NCBI RefSeq assembly: GCF_004798865.1
Contig: NW_025336481.1
Location: 31,718,299 to 31,782,298 of the forward strand
Direction of reading: 5' to 3'
Length of the DNA stretch: 64,000 nt
DNA from: Varanus komodoensis
Taxonomy: Eukaryota; Chordata; Lepidosauria; Squamata; Varanidae
The position numbers and the translations under genes are program-made. Under the pieces are notes generated by a model. The model saw only the letters and a list, made by a program, of their open reading frames with translations. It was not told the DNA's origin and ran no database searches. This document shows, piece by piece, positions 39,901 to 51,816 of this stretch. Every line of letters begins with the position of its first letter. The first letter of the stretch is position 1.

Positions 39901-41996
39901 ACATTAGTCAAAGTCCTTGTTCTGTACCAATGTGCAGATTTCTATGTTTGTATATAGGTCATCCCAGTGTATGGCTCCTGGGCTTGAGAGGCCTTTATTG
40001 GCTCTTCCTCTTTGAACTGCTATTTTGGATTTAGCTGCAGTTGGTGAAACTCACGGTTTAGGAAAATACAAAGTAGAACTTTACATCTCCCCTTTCCTGT
40101 TCTGTGCTACCAGCACATGTACTATGAATACCTTTTCTCTTCTGAGGCTTCCTAGTTTAGGTTCTGCCAACTTTCTGCAGTGTTTTAGGAGCTATTTCTA
40201 GTCTGAGAATGTAAGTATGGGAACTGAGAATATCTGCAGAAAGATGGAGAGGCATCTGGCTATGGTTGTTGGTTCAGCTCTTTATTAGCATAGGAAGGCC
40301 TTGTCAGAGAGAGAATTATGGGAGAATACTGAGAGTTACGGGTCTCTGGTCTGATTAAGGATGAAATCTAATTAAAACTTTCAGCTGCTTGCATTATTTT
40401 CATCAGGAGAACTTGGAGTGGAACATGATTCATCCTGTTCCTGTGCATTATGAAAATCTGTACGGGAGTATTGAGGGGTGGGGGCTGGAATAGATGGAAC
40501 ATGCTTGGTAGCTGTAGCAGGAGAGAAAGTCCTGTTGTGCGCGTACATTTGGTTTCCACCCATAGCATGTTAATTAAGCGTGCTAAATCCCAAAATATTA
40601 AAACACAGACAACCAAATGCAAAACTGTATAAGAATGTTTGTATCTTTTACATACCGTGCAATCCTGTATATGTTCAGAAGTAAGTCTAACACAGTTCAG
40701 CACGGCTACTTCCAAATAAGTGGGAATAGGATTGCATCTTTAGTGTGGTATAATTTTTAAACAAAGCAATCACTCTGGATAAATTGGAAATACCTTGATT
40801 CTAGCATATTAGACGAACTGTAATAGTTTATCATCATATCAGGTTGCAAATCTAACAGAGAAATGTTTATATGTTTTATTTCAGCAACGGTGCAGGAACT
40901 TACTATGGAACAATTGGAGGCCCATGTGCCTCCTTTAGTGCACAAAAAAAAGACCGGATACCATATGTTCAACCTGGGAAGAATTTGTATACCAATCCAG
41001 GCAAAAAGGGAACTGGCTATGGGTAAAACATTCTAGAATGGTAATCTCTAATGGCTTTTTAAAAAATTTAATGGATGAAAGGATAATTGAAAATTTGTGT
41101 CACCACTATTTTATTTTCTCTACCTAGGTACGCAAATCTCACCATAGGTAAACCATACGCACACTCAGTTGAATTATATGATATAGGAAGAATAAACTTT
41201 AAGGTAAAATTCTGATTTTGATTTAACTGTCTCTACATTGACAGCACACATTGTTCTAGGTCTTACTTTACTTGATGCTAACTAGACTCTACATCAACTA
41301 CCTTTCTTTTGTAAATGCACAAAATAGGAATATTCTTCTTCTGCACTTTCAATATACTTGCTGATTCCAAAATGGGAATTGTTTCTTTCATTGTGACATT
41401 CTTTCTGTTTCATAGATAATTTTATTCCTGTTTTCTAAACCTATTATATGCTTCAGCTTTACTTAGTCCTGATAAAATCCATTCTAAATACAGGCAACTT
41501 AAGGTCTGTCTCAACAATGAGAAGATTTGGATAGTGACTCATTGGCCCAGCTATTGTCATGGGGCACTCATGTTTGTCCAAGATAGAGCTGCCACTGCTG
41601 CTTGTTTGCTAGGCAGCTGGAGCATACAGGTTGACAAGAAACCTGATTGCGGAAGAAGAGGTTGGAGGCAGGCAAGGGGAAAATAAATGGGAAATCCATC
41701 TGCCAAGTATTCTGTTCCTGCACTTTCCTATTACTTCCTTGAGGACACATTCCTCTCTTCTGTATCTAGTTTGAGTTTGGTGCCATACCTGTGTGAAGCT
41801 ATGGGAGGGTATGAGCATGTCATGTAAGATCTCACTGGTTTGGTATATGCTTCAGGTGGACCTGAGAAAGCCCAACCTTGGACTGAACTTTTTTTCCCCC
41901 AGAAGAGTTAATTATTTTGATTAACAAAGGCACATGCCACTCCTTGCCTTGTTGGTACATACTTGGAACCTGTACAGATTAGCTCTTGGGTATAAA

Positions 41997-42038
<42 letters not shown>

Positions 42039-45000
42039 TATTATTATTATTATTATAACATTTCTGTGCCGCCCCTTGCCGAAACCTCGGGGCGGCTTAC
42101 AACAACAAACATGTCCCTAATGCAGCTGTACACCTATTGTCTAGCATTTTAAACAGTGCAGTTCCACACAGTGTAGTTCTACTCAGATACAATTTCATCT
42201 GATTTCAGTAAGACCTGCTCTCAGGTATATGTATGTAGAATTGCAGCCTTAGCCTCTCTCCTAGTGTAGTTTCCCCATTAAGATGAACTGTGATACGAAG
42301 ATATGAAGACTTTAATGTGATATCTTCCATCCGTTTTATGTAGAAAACATCTGAAGAGCACCATCGTCTAATGAAAGGTGGACCTTTCAAGTTGAATCTT
42401 TATCCCCGAGAATATTTTGATCTGAATCCATACCATGATGACCAACCGTTGCCACCACCAAAGAAACAACCTGCAAAAGTACCAATTTCACACCCTTTTA
42501 AGCCAACTTCTCCAGCCAAAAAGGTACAGTTCTTTTTTTAAAAAAACCCTACCAAGATTTCTGTCCCTCCCTTTTATTTGAAAATATTTTAATTTAGTAA
42601 GAAAAAGATCTATGTGATCTATTTTATTGCAACCTGGATAACTGTTTTTGAATTGTGGGGAAAATATGTCTGGAGTAACCTTGAAAAACCAACATCCTGC
42701 CAAAACTACAGATAGCTTTTATGAGAGTGCATATAATCTTCATGGAGATGCAGTGTGAGGCCCACTCCTCTTCACTAATAGAAGCATTGAGTTTCAACTG
42801 ATCCTCAATGTGCTTTACAACAGATGTGTTCTTGTATTACTGCCAACATCTGCACATGCTTTGTTTGCAGAGGGTCTCAAGGTTGATCCTGTCATCTCCA
42901 GGCAGGACTAGAAGAAATCTTGCCTGAAACCCTGGAGAACTGCTGTTCTTAGTACTTGGCTACCTTATTCTATTGAGAACTAGTACTAATGCAAGTTACA
43001 CTGCATTAGCACAGGAGCACGCAAATTGGTATATGGGTCAGATTTCCTGCTTGGATGGAACTGGTGGATTGGAGGACATCAAGGGTCAGAACTCTGTCCT
43101 GCACCCCCACTCCTTGACATGATGTGAACCAGCCCTATTCCATCTGCATTTTTAGCTCCATGAAGTGAGAAGCATGGAGCTGCTTGCAAAACGTAGACCT
43201 ACAAGCAGCTGCCTAGTCCTTTATTTGTTTCATGCGCTGCTCATATTCCAATTGGAATGCAAGTGGTGTGCAATAACCTAGCTGGAAAACTTGTTGCATC
43301 AGCAACTGCTATTGGCATTGCACTGGAGGTAGCTTTAGGTTAGCACTAATGCCAAATAGGCTACTGGACCTAGTCTTTTACATAATACATTTCAGCCTGC
43401 CTAATAGCATTTCTAATCTACTACCAAGTTTGTGTGTCATCACATTTTAGTATTTCTTTGTTCTTGTCTTTCCAGTCAGGGGGCATGAAAGCAGGCACCT
43501 TTGATCCTTATCCAACTCATTCCACAGACCCCTTCATAGTTAGGTTGCCTAGGCCTATCACAACCAACAAACAAGGACAAGTATTTCATCCATCTCCTGG
43601 AAGTAAGAGCAGACCAGTGAGAAGTATTATGGCAGCAAATGTTGAAAAGTAAGTAGTACATAGATCTACGCATTGAATTTCTATGAAAAGGGTGCTGAGT
43701 CTTATATCTGTTTGGGTTACATTCTTTGGCCATTCCCTTAATCTGTGTTGTGTGGGAACTGTCTGTCTCCCCTAACTCAGCAATGAGACAAATCTGTTCT
43801 GAAAATACTTAGGGCCAGTAGGGCCTATTCTTACATTATAAATGCTAGGGTTTCCTGGCACTGGAAGCAAATAGTCAAGCTCTGGCATTATTAAATCCTG
43901 CTTATTTAAATTGTGCCTTCATGATATAGTTAGCCCATTCTACTAGGGAGAGTAATAACATTCTTCTGGTCTGACTCAAGCTTTCCCAGACATGTATGGG
44001 AAGACTCCTGCTTTCTCTTGGTGCTTTCTTCTTGGGGGTGCAAAATTGAGGTGTGTCTGTGTTAAAGCACCAGAGAGGCCAGAGAATGTGTCTGTTAGAA
44101 TGTGTTCAGCTTGGTGGTTCACACAATTGCAGGCTTTGCCTAGCTGTTTCAGCTCCCTCTTTAAAACCATGTAATGCAATGGCTTACCAAGCAGTTGTCT
44201 AGGAGTTGTATGTGATGTTTCTTTTTGTTTGCACAAAGTTTGGAAAGAAAAGCTTTTTGCATAACTGTGTGTATAGGAGGTGGGAACTGATCATACAAAA
44301 GAGCAGAAAACCTCTGCACATGCATGTTTTGGCAGATAATCTGCAGCATGGTTTAAAACTGACTTTAATATGGTAGCTATGATATGAGGACTGGCCATAG
44401 TAATTTCTTTTTGTCAAACAGTTTACCACATATGGCACTTCAAGCATTTGTGATGCCCATCTTCCTTGCTGCTTTATACCTTTTATCAATTGCCAAAAAG
44501 GATACATCTAATACAGTGTGAAATATGATGGTCTTTTTTGGGTGGAGAGGGGAAAGAAGCAGGTTGCCATCTGGCAGTTTGGACAGTAAAACATAATTGT
44601 GCTTCCAGGGCTCACATTTTCATCGAGCAATTGGCTGAGGAAGCACTGGAGGAGGAGGAACTCATTAGTTATGACAGGCTGTTGTCTGATATTTGCAGGA
44701 CCCTATAATAAAACAATATATATAACTTTTGATATTATATCAGAAGTTGCTAAATGTTCGACATCAAGCTTGTCCAGTGTGATGCCTGCCAGATGTAATG
44801 CCTGCTGCGGGTGAGGTGGGATGCAATCTAACACAACCTTGTGTAGAAGACCACCTAATGTAAAAAACAAAAATTAGAAGGATAGTACTTCTTGGAGAAG
44901 TGTTGCTCTGTAAGCTCTGGGATTGTAGGTTTATAGTGTACTTAAGGAAGATTTTACTTGGTGGAAGCTGCGTGGAGTGCAGAAATGCATATGGAAGCTT

Positions 45001-45115
45001 GCAGATAGAACAGAAAGCTGTATGTCAATTAAATCTTCTGACACTTCCTTTACATTTAAATTTCAGATCATTAAATTCAACCAACTACACAAATCCACGT
45101 GTGATGTCATATTAG
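36970..45115 (+). CDS. CFAP96: CFAP96 (C4orf47), complete, seven coding exons
   Basis: Cilia- and flagella-associated protein 96, a protein of cilia/flagella and centrosomes. Exons: 36970-37069 (exon from 36913), 38314-38536, 40885-41022, 41128-41203, 42344-42523, 43476-43648, 45067-45115; 312 aa (human 309). Matching landmarks with the human protein: KTDMERIGLFSEM, RPFNEAASKNKQMLPGG, EAKKNLGSKPFLPSNGD, YYGTIGGP, NLYTNPGKKGTGYGYANLTIGK (written here in part), FKLNLYPREYFD, GGMKAGTFDPYPTHS, VFHPSPGSKSRPV, then a short exon ending PRVMSY. All junctions are GT/AG and in phase. No membrane segment or enzyme domain is seen; the protein is rich in Pro, Gly and Lys, as expected for a microtubule-associated filler. 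The ATG is 57 nt inside the first coding exon; noncoding exon 1 should lie in the 34-kb CpG-rich block. Confidence 0.95.
40656..40738. repeat. Palindromic MITE, family B (best copy)
   Basis: Arms GTGCAATCCTGTATATGTTC and TGGGAATAGGATTGCA, with TTCAGAAGTAAGTCTAACAC and CTACTTCCAAATAAG inside. About 80 bp, no frame. Similar copies: 12396, 13648, 42156, 53531. Confidence 0.65.
41998..42056 (+). repeat. (ATC)n(ATT)n microsatellite
   Basis: About 13 ATC units followed by ATT units, then a SINE/LINE-tail-like GCCGCCCCTTGCCGAAACC. In frame it reads as a run of His then Tyr, which is an artefact. In a CFAP96 intron. Confidence 0.95.
42156..42249. repeat. Palindromic MITE, family B
   Basis: GTGCAGTTCCACACAGTGTAG ends cut to their first bases, TTCAGTAAGACCTGCTCTC and ATGTAGAATTGCAGC follow the family B layout, just before the CFAP96 exon at 42344. 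Confidence 0.5.
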
Positions 45116-45180
45116 CTACATGAAAACAAGGTGAATGAGCCCTTTTTGACTCTGCAAACTGTTTGAGGGCAGCTCAAGTA

Positions 45181-45186
45181 AATAAA
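45181..45186 (+). terminator. CFAP96: CFAP96 poly(A) signal
   Basis: AATAAA 65 nt after the CFAP96 stop at 45115, followed by a GT-rich stretch (TTGTGGCTG), as expected for cleavage. Confidence 0.75.
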
Positions 45187-45368
45187 AAAGTTGTGGCTGA
45201 AGGAAAAATGTTAAATGAAGCAACCCTTTTGCTGTAACGGCACACAGCATCATGTTTTACACATTTATAAAGAAACACATTAATCCTATCTTCACTGGTA
45301 CTGTTTATGAAAAGTCAGGTATATTTTGATATAGGTTTTATTTAGGATGTATATGAAATGAAATCCAT

Positions 45369-45565
45369 TGTGGTGTGGTGGTTACAGTGTTGCACTGAGG
45401 ACCTGGAAGATCTGTGTTCTAGTCCCTGCATGGCCATGATGTTCACTGGGTGACTTTGGGTCAGTCACTAACAGTTTAAGAATTACTGTTCTGAGGATAA
45501 AATGGAGCTATGCAAGCCACACTGGGTTCCTCACGAGAGCAAAAAGATGAGATATAAATGCAGTG
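45369..45565 (+). repeat. tRNA-related SINE, sense copy
   Basis: Head GTGGTGTGGTGGTTACAGTG (A-box-like), then GTGTTCTAGTCCCTGC (B-box-like), body GGGTGACTTTGGGTCAGTCA and GCAAGCCACACTGGGTTCC, then an AT-rich tail. Directly next to the 3' end of the CR1 element. Confidence 0.6.
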
Positions 45566-46045
45566 TAATAATGACAATGATTATGATAATTATAATAGCA
45601 TGAATAAATATTGATACTCTTTGTGTGATGAACATCAAGCTGTTTTTCCCCAGCCATTTTAAAAAAAGTTGTCCAATGGCACATACACTTTGGACCAGGT
45701 TAACACAGAAACAGAGTGAGTCAGAAGGCGCCTCTTGGGCCATCTTGTCTGACCCCCCGCTCCAGCTGGCTCTGCTCACGACATGCTCACCATGTGCATG
45801 TCCAGCGTATCTTGGAACACCCTCACCGATGGGGCCTCAACCACCTCCCATGGAAGCCCATTCCATACCTTTGGGGTCCTTTCAGGAAGTGCTTCCTGGA
45901 ATCTAAATGGAACCTTGGTTCCTTGAGCTTTGCTCCATTGGAGTGCGTCCTGCCTTCCTCTGCAGGGGAGAACAGGTCTCTACCCATCTCCATGTGACAT
46001 CACCTCACAGACCTGTATGTCGCCAGCATATCCCTTCTGAGTCTC

Positions 46046-48557
46046 CTATTCTCCAGGCTGAAGAGACCCAGTTCCCTCAAGTCTCGCCTCATACCCCATC
46101 CCCTGCAAACCGGCCACCAACCTTGTGGCCCTATGCTGCACTGACTCTAACCTGGCTATATCCTTTCTGTAATGAGGGGCCCAAAACTGAGCACAATACT
46201 CCAGTTGTGGGCGCATCAGAGTCATACAGAGTGGTAGTAATACCTCTCTTGATCTAGAAGCCACACTTCTGGCTATGCTACCAAGGGTGGCATTTGCCCT
46301 CTTGACCACTGCATCACACTGCTGACTCATGTTTAGCCTGCAGTCAACCAGTACCCCGAGGTCCCTTTCACAAGTGCTGCTCTCCAGCCACTTGATCTGG
46401 AGTACCTGCTCCTCAGTTGTGGCCACTGCTCCAGTTTTAGTATCGTCTGCGAATTGGATCAGCAGACTGTTCACCCCGTCTTCCATGTCATTTATGAAAA
46501 GATTAAACAGGATCGGCCCCAGGACAGAGCCCTGAGGGATCCCGCTTGTCACTGGCCGCCATCCCGACGATTCCCCACTAATGGTTACCCTCTGCTTTCG
46601 GTCAGTCAACCATGCCCTAATCCACTGGACAGTGCTTTGGTGTATCCCAAAACTCCTCAGTTTCTCCACCAGGATATCATGGGGCACTTTGTCAAAGGTC
46701 TTGCTGAAATCCAGGTAAACCACATCCACTGCATCCCCTCCATCTAGCCATCTTGAAACCTTGTCATAGAATTCCACAAGGTTTGTCTGGCAGGACCTGT
46801 TTTTGTGGAAGCCGTGTTCTGTGGCTGCCAGCCTCCCTTCCCTATCCAGCATTGCTAGATCTCTCTCTATTATGAGCCTTTCCATTGTTTTTCCTACAAT
46901 GGATGGAAGGCTAACAGGTCTGTAATTCCCCATGTCCCTTCTACTACCCTTTTTGAAAATTGGGACCACTGATGCCACCCTCCAGTCCTCTGGAGCTTCA
47001 CCCATTCTCCACGAGGCCTCAAAAATAGAGGCCAGCGGGGGTGAGAGAACTCTCTAAGTACTCTCAGATGTAACCTGTCAGGGTCTGGAGCCTGTGTAAT
47101 GTCCAATGCCCTGAGGATCCCCTCGACTTCTGCGGGGGGGGGGTAACTCTAATCTGTGCCCCTAAGTCCACAGCCTCATCTAATCTCCTATGCAGATCTT
47201 CCCCGTCCAGCTTTGGGGAGAACACAGAGGCAAAATAGCCATTTAGCATCTGTGCCTGTTCCCTCATATCAGTCACTGGATCTCATTCCTCCTTATTTAG
47301 TGGTCCCACCACTTGCCTCCCCTTCCTCTTCCTATTTACATGCTGAAAGAAGCCCTTTTTCTTGCTCTTGATATTCTTGGCAAGTCTCAGCTCGTAATCA
47401 GCCTTAGCCTTGCGAAGAATCCTTCTGCAACGGGCTTCCTCCTCCCAGTATACCCTTTTGTCTATTTGCCCCAGTACCCATTTCCTACAGAGGTTCCTCT
47501 TTCGTCTAATCCCTCTAACCACCTCCTTTCGCATCCATGGCGGCACTCTCCTCCGCCTCCCCACCTTACTGACTAGAGGTATCGTCAAGGCTTGCACCTC
47601 CGAAACCTCCCTTTTGAGTGCCATCCACCCCTCCTCAACTTGCTTACCTTTCAGTAACCTATCCCAGGAGACTTTCCCCAGTCCAGCCTTCAGTTGGCCA
47701 AAGTTGGCCCTCTTGAAGTCCCAGCTTCTAGTGCTTGACCTGCTGCACGTCCTCAGTCCCCTGATCTCAGAGCAAAGGATGGAGTGATCATTCACATCCA
47801 GAGCTCCCCTAATCTGTACTTCCTCTATCAGCTCCTCTCTATTGGTCAAAATCAAGTCAAAAATGCTTCCCCCCCTTTTCACCTCTCGGACCCTCTGTGT
47901 GAAAAACCCTTCCTCTATAGCCTCTAGGAAGCGATGTGACCTGGCTGTCACCGCCGAGTGAGTCTCCCAACTAATATCCAGAAGATTGAAATCTCCCATA
48001 ATTACTGTGTCTCTCCCCCGAGATATCCTTAGAATTCGGCCTGTCAGGACATCATCCAAGGTCTCAAGTTGACCTGAAGAGTGATAACATACCCCCACTG
48101 TCAGGTTCCTTTCCCTGTCAAAACCCCTAAGTTTCACCCAGACTGCCTCTGCTGAATCCCCATCTGTGCTGCATTTTATCTCACTGCATTCTATCCTTTC
48201 CCTGATGTATAAAGCCACATCCCCACCTCTCTTTCCCTTCCTGTCCTTTCTAAAAAGGTGATACCCCTCTATGTTCACATTCCAATCTTGCCTTTCATCC
48301 CACCAAGTTTCTGTGATTCCCACCAGGTCATACCCTCCTGTTCCCAGGAGAGCTACAAGCTCTTCCTGCTTATTACCCATGCTCCTAGCATTGGTGTACA
48401 TGCACCTCAACGCCTTCCCACCACTTCCTTTCCTTGGAGTTCCCAGCCTCCTCCTTCCTCCCATCCTCCCTGATACCTGGCCCCTCTCTGTAGGAGTCCT
48501 GTCAGTCCCTGCAGTACTTCTAAAACCCTGCTCCCAGAGCTGTGATCCTCTCCCCAC
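46046..48557 (-). pseudogene. CR1 ORF2 (endonuclease-reverse transcriptase), broken
   Basis: ORF2 supplies the nicking endonuclease and reverse transcriptase for target-primed insertion. The endonuclease part (48557-47283) is open for 424 codons with catalytic landmarks YTNARS (N56), GITETWW (E83), MGDFN (D189, N191) and NDHS (H258). A TGA at 47285-47283 (probably a decayed CGA) ends it; the same frame resumes. A frameshift follows near the G run at 47132-47142 and another before 47005. The RT part (47005-46046) has VYLDFSKTFD (motif A), GIPQGSVLGP (B) and QFADDTK (C), then LNMSQQC and LEYCAQFWAPHY. About 40 residues usual after motif C are missing near 46400. Confidence 0.92.
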
Positions 48558-49581
48558 ACTTGTCCAGTGCAGACATGTTTCTGGGGGGCCTGAACCGCCC
48601 CCCCCCCCCGGCCCAGTTTAAACTCTTCCAGACGAAGCTTGGTAGAGCATCTCCAAAGGACCTTTTCCCCATCCTTGTGAGGTGCAATCCATCCCTTGCC
48701 AGAACTCCATTGGCAAGAAACCGGGTGCCGTGGTCGAGGAACCCAAAGCGTTCCTTCTGGCACCACACCCTAATTCAGTCGTTCACCTTGGAGACCCTCC
48801 TGTCCCTTCCTGGCCCAAATCCCCGGACTGGTAAGATCAACGAGAAGGCCACTTGGGCCTTTAGCTCCCGGAGTTTCTTTCCCAAGTTCTCAAAGTCCCT
48901 GGTGATTCCAACCACACCCTGCCTGGCCACGTCGTTTGTGCCCAATGGATCACCAGGAACGGCTGGTGACCCCCAGAGCGAACAAGATGCGCTACTCTGT
49001 CCTTCACATGCCGGATGCATGCGCCTGGCAGGCAGCAAACCTCCCTTGTCTCCAGGCTGGAGCAGCACACTGCCACCTCAGTGCCCCTCAGCAGGCAGTC
49101 CCCAACAACAATCACCTGCCACCGTGTCTTCCCGGTGGTGGTGGGCAGCCATGCCCTGGCCCTTGCCTCTCCTGCAGTGGCCCCCTTGCTGCTTGTGGTC
49201 CCAGGCTGGGGGTCCTGCTGGTCCCCCAAGGCCTCATAAGCCCCAGCCTCCCCAAATGGAGAGAACCTGTTTCCCAGCTCCAGATTGGTGCCAGGAGAAG
49301 GAGGCGGCCGTGCTGGCCTCCTCCTCCTGTGGGTGACATACCTCCATGTCTCCGTGGCTGCTCCTCCTGTGGCCTCTCCCTCAACCCTCTGTCCAGAGGG
49401 GGGGCTGCTCCCGGGGGGCCTGGGGAGCTCTCTCGGCCCTCAGGCACCTCACCTCCTCCTCTAGCAGGGTCACCAGCTTGCACCGAGGGCAAGTGTAACC
49501 CTGCCTCTCCTGGGGGAGAAGGGCGAACATGTTGCAGGTGTTGCAGCGGACAGCAACACCCGTGACTCCCACCAAGGCCAT
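48500..49581 (-). pseudogene. CR1 ORF1 (zinc segment plus esterase domain), broken
   Basis: CR1 ORF1 proteins bind RNA and carry an SGNH-hydrolase (esterase) domain. From ATG at 49581 the frame reads MALVGVTGVAVRCNTCNMF and GYTCPRCKLVTLLEEEVRCL: a CxxC...CxxC zinc-binding unit followed by a short coiled coil. The esterase appears in later frames: VIVVGDCLLRGTEVAVCC (near 49120-49070), CLPGACIRHVKDRVAHLV, and DGLHLTRMGKRSFGDAL (near 48690-48640). The D-x-x-H end block is intact, but the nucleophile is Cys (TGC at 49097-49095) where family members have Ser (GDSLLRG). Frameshifts separate the pieces, so no ORF1 protein can be made. Confidence 0.8.
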
Positions 49582-50062
49582 CTCCTGGTCTGCCACTGGG
49601 ATCCCTTCCGAGACCTTACCTTGGTCCCCCGCCTTGTCCGTCCTGCAGTTCCCCTCACTTGCCCAGTTCTCCCAGTCAAAAACCCACACCCACACACACA
49701 CGATAAAATAAAATTTAAATTGGAGGAAAAGCAAAGCAAAGCACAGTGCAGCACCAAAAACAAAGAAAGAATAACATAGCAATAAAAACAAAAACCCTCG
49801 GCGTTCCAGGGAAGGGAGTCCCTGGGCAGCCTGGGCCAAAGCTAAGGGACACAGATAAGGGACGACGCCTTATCAGTCCTTCAGGCCGGTGGCCCCGCCT
49901 GCCTGCTTCCTCCTGGCCCCAATAGCCTCTCTGGCCCCGCCTCCCTTCCTCTCTGCTGCTCCTGGCCCTCTGCTCCCCTGTCCAGCTCCTACCTTGCCTT
50001 CGCCTGTCCCCTGGCCACTCAGCCCTCTCTCCCAGCCTGCGCCTCGGCTGCTCTGCCAAGAG

Positions 50063-51619
50063 TATTGTCTGTCTATTAATGACAGTCCCCTAAGTTTTAA
50101 ACATTCTAGAATGGCAGCAAGATATGGAATCTAAAACACAGACATGGAGTGTCTTTTCATTTTGGGACAGAATAAATATCATTTTTTAAAAATGAAAGCT
50201 GAATATTTCAGGAAGTGGCTTGAAATATGCCTGAGGGACCTAGCTCCCTCTCCCATGACCATAGCTCTAAAAAAACCCATGCTGATAACAACTCCAAGAC
50301 TTTCATTTGCTCCATCTTTTATGTGGTTGCATTTTCATAATGGTGACTGCACGCACCCTGCATGTACTGCAGCTCATTGCAAGCAATATAGCCCATGGGG
50401 AGTCCAGCATGGTGTGCAAACCAGCCATCCAACAAAGCTGAATGGTAGAAGATGTGGAACAGACAAAAGGAACACACACAGTGCACGGTTAAGCTATGGT
50501 GCTTGCTTTAAAAGATTAGATGAATTCAGAGGCTTTTTGCGAATGGGGCAGCATAAAAATGGTTTAAATAAATAAATAAATAGAGTATAACACCATCATT
50601 GTTACTCATTGTGTTGCTCTGATTACACTGGAAAAGAGATTTTTAAAATCTAATAAAAGAGCTGAAGTTTTATGAGAGGAGAGATGCCTGTTCTAAGATT
50701 ATAGACTAAGTGTGCTTTTCCTTTATTATAGTTTAATTCTTATGTAGAGTTAGGGCACAGTCATATGTCCCATGGCCCTGGTGCACATAACCACTCTCTG
50801 CACTGAGGGGTTTATGTGCATTCTATCCCCCGAATGAAGCAGTCTCCACCACTGCTGTGCATTGCACTAGGTATTTTATCCAGACAGCTGGAGTCTGCTG
50901 CTTAGATAAAGCTCCAGTGAGGGAGAGGGAAAGAAGCTGGGATTTCCACAGGAAGATGTGCAAGTTCTTGGCCCCAACCTCCTTCCCTCCCTGTCATGTC
51001 AGCAGGCTAAAGATGGTGACTTTGTTTAAAACTTATAGGATTAATCTGCTGATTTCTTTAGTTGGGTGACAGTCCTAGTATTACAGTTGTCTGCAAGGTA
51101 CCATTTAAGTCCTACTTAAATGGAGTTGGTTTCCTCTAACAACTATTAAAACAGGTTCAGATCAGCATTAAGATATGAAAGTGTAACAAAACCCAAAAAC
51201 ACTGTTTTAAGCTTTTGGTGTAAATATTTTAAATTAAGACTACTTGGTGTTTTAATATGATACTCAAGTTTTACATTTCATTTTTTAAAAAGGAATCCTT
51301 CTTCAAATATAGTGAATAATTCTGCCAATAAAGTCCAGATTACATTTTAAAAAATCTGATAGTACAGGAAGTAACACTCAAAATTATGTCAGATGTTCCA
51401 TTCTTTAAGAAAAGTTCCACCTCAAAAAAAGAGCAGTATAAAAGGAGCTATAGATAAATATGTATCCATGTGGCAGTCTGGATATGTATTCCTGCGGCAG
51501 CAGTTTCCATCAATACTTTCAGTTTCATAATTCTTGAATAATCACTCTGCTCTTGGCTAAGTTGTTTGAGCAGTGTGATTAGAAATGCGCTTTGTCCTTA
51601 ATGTAAGTGTGTGGAACCC
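50063..51619. other. Presumed CCDC110 3' UTR and downstream gap
   Basis: AT-rich sequence between the CR1 5' end and the proposed CCDC110 stop. Holds a TAAATAAATAAATAA run at about 50567-50581. A 143-codon frame at 50144-50575 shows no family resemblance and is AT-rich without a splice context. Confidence 0.45.
50722..50727 (-). terminator. CCDC110: Possible CCDC110 poly(A) signal
   Basis: First minus-strand AATAAA seen downstream of the proposed terminal exon, about 890 nt past its stop. An ATTAAA near 51255 is an alternative. Depends on the terminal exon being real. Confidence 0.3.
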
Positions 51620-51816
51620 TCAACGTACTAAGTGGCACAGCAAAGAGCGCTGTATTTTTTTCCGCAGAGCAGTTGGAAAACCTGACTTTCTTATGATAGA
51701 AGTGGTGCAGCTGACTGAAAAGGCACTGTAGAACTTCTTGACCTGGATGCACTTCTTGTCTGGACAGAGCTTGTCTCCTCCCAGTTTCCTTCGGATTTCA
51801 GCAATCTTTCCAAACC
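51620..51816 (-). CDS. CCDC110: Proposed terminal coding exon of CCDC110
   Basis: Reverse text has a branch-point-like TCCTAAC about 19 nt before an AG at 51818-51817, then an open frame of 65 codons to TGA at 51622-51620. The phase-1 G from the large exon joins in frame to give NPP-GFGKIAEIRRKLGGD. The start resembles the human C-terminus GYFKVKDRTLKHH (G-aromatic-x-K-V/I-x-D/E), but this exon runs about 50 residues further, with several Cys. Phase fit, splice signals and weak similarity support it; the 5.4-kb intron and lack of transcript data keep this tentative. Confidence 0.55.

Larger units (their letters stand above)
45660..50062 (-). mobile_element. Near full-length CR1 LINE
   Basis: 4.4-kb CR1 non-LTR retrotransposon on the minus strand: GC-rich 5' UTR (about 49600-50062), ORF1 (from ATG at 49581) with a zinc-binding segment and an SGNH-esterase-like domain, ORF2 with apurinic endonuclease and reverse transcriptase (48557 to about 46046), and a 3' UTR to about 45660. 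Ends were judged from the composition change, so they are approximate. It is one of the least decayed repeats in the window but inactive: ORF1 is shifted several times and ORF2 has a stop, two shifts and an internal deletion. It fills the convergent gap between CFAP96 and CCDC110. Confidence 0.93.

Noticed and set aside
41934-42152. Frame with a long His and Tyr run
   Set aside because: It is a translation of the (ATC)n(ATT)n microsatellite inside a CFAP96 intron.
48542-49565. Long plus-strand frames (264 and 209 codons)
   Set aside because: They are antisense shadows of the GC-rich CR1 ORF1 region and share no family feature.
45660-50062. The CR1 as an active element
   Set aside because: ORF1 is shifted several times and ORF2 carries a stop, frameshifts and an internal deletion.
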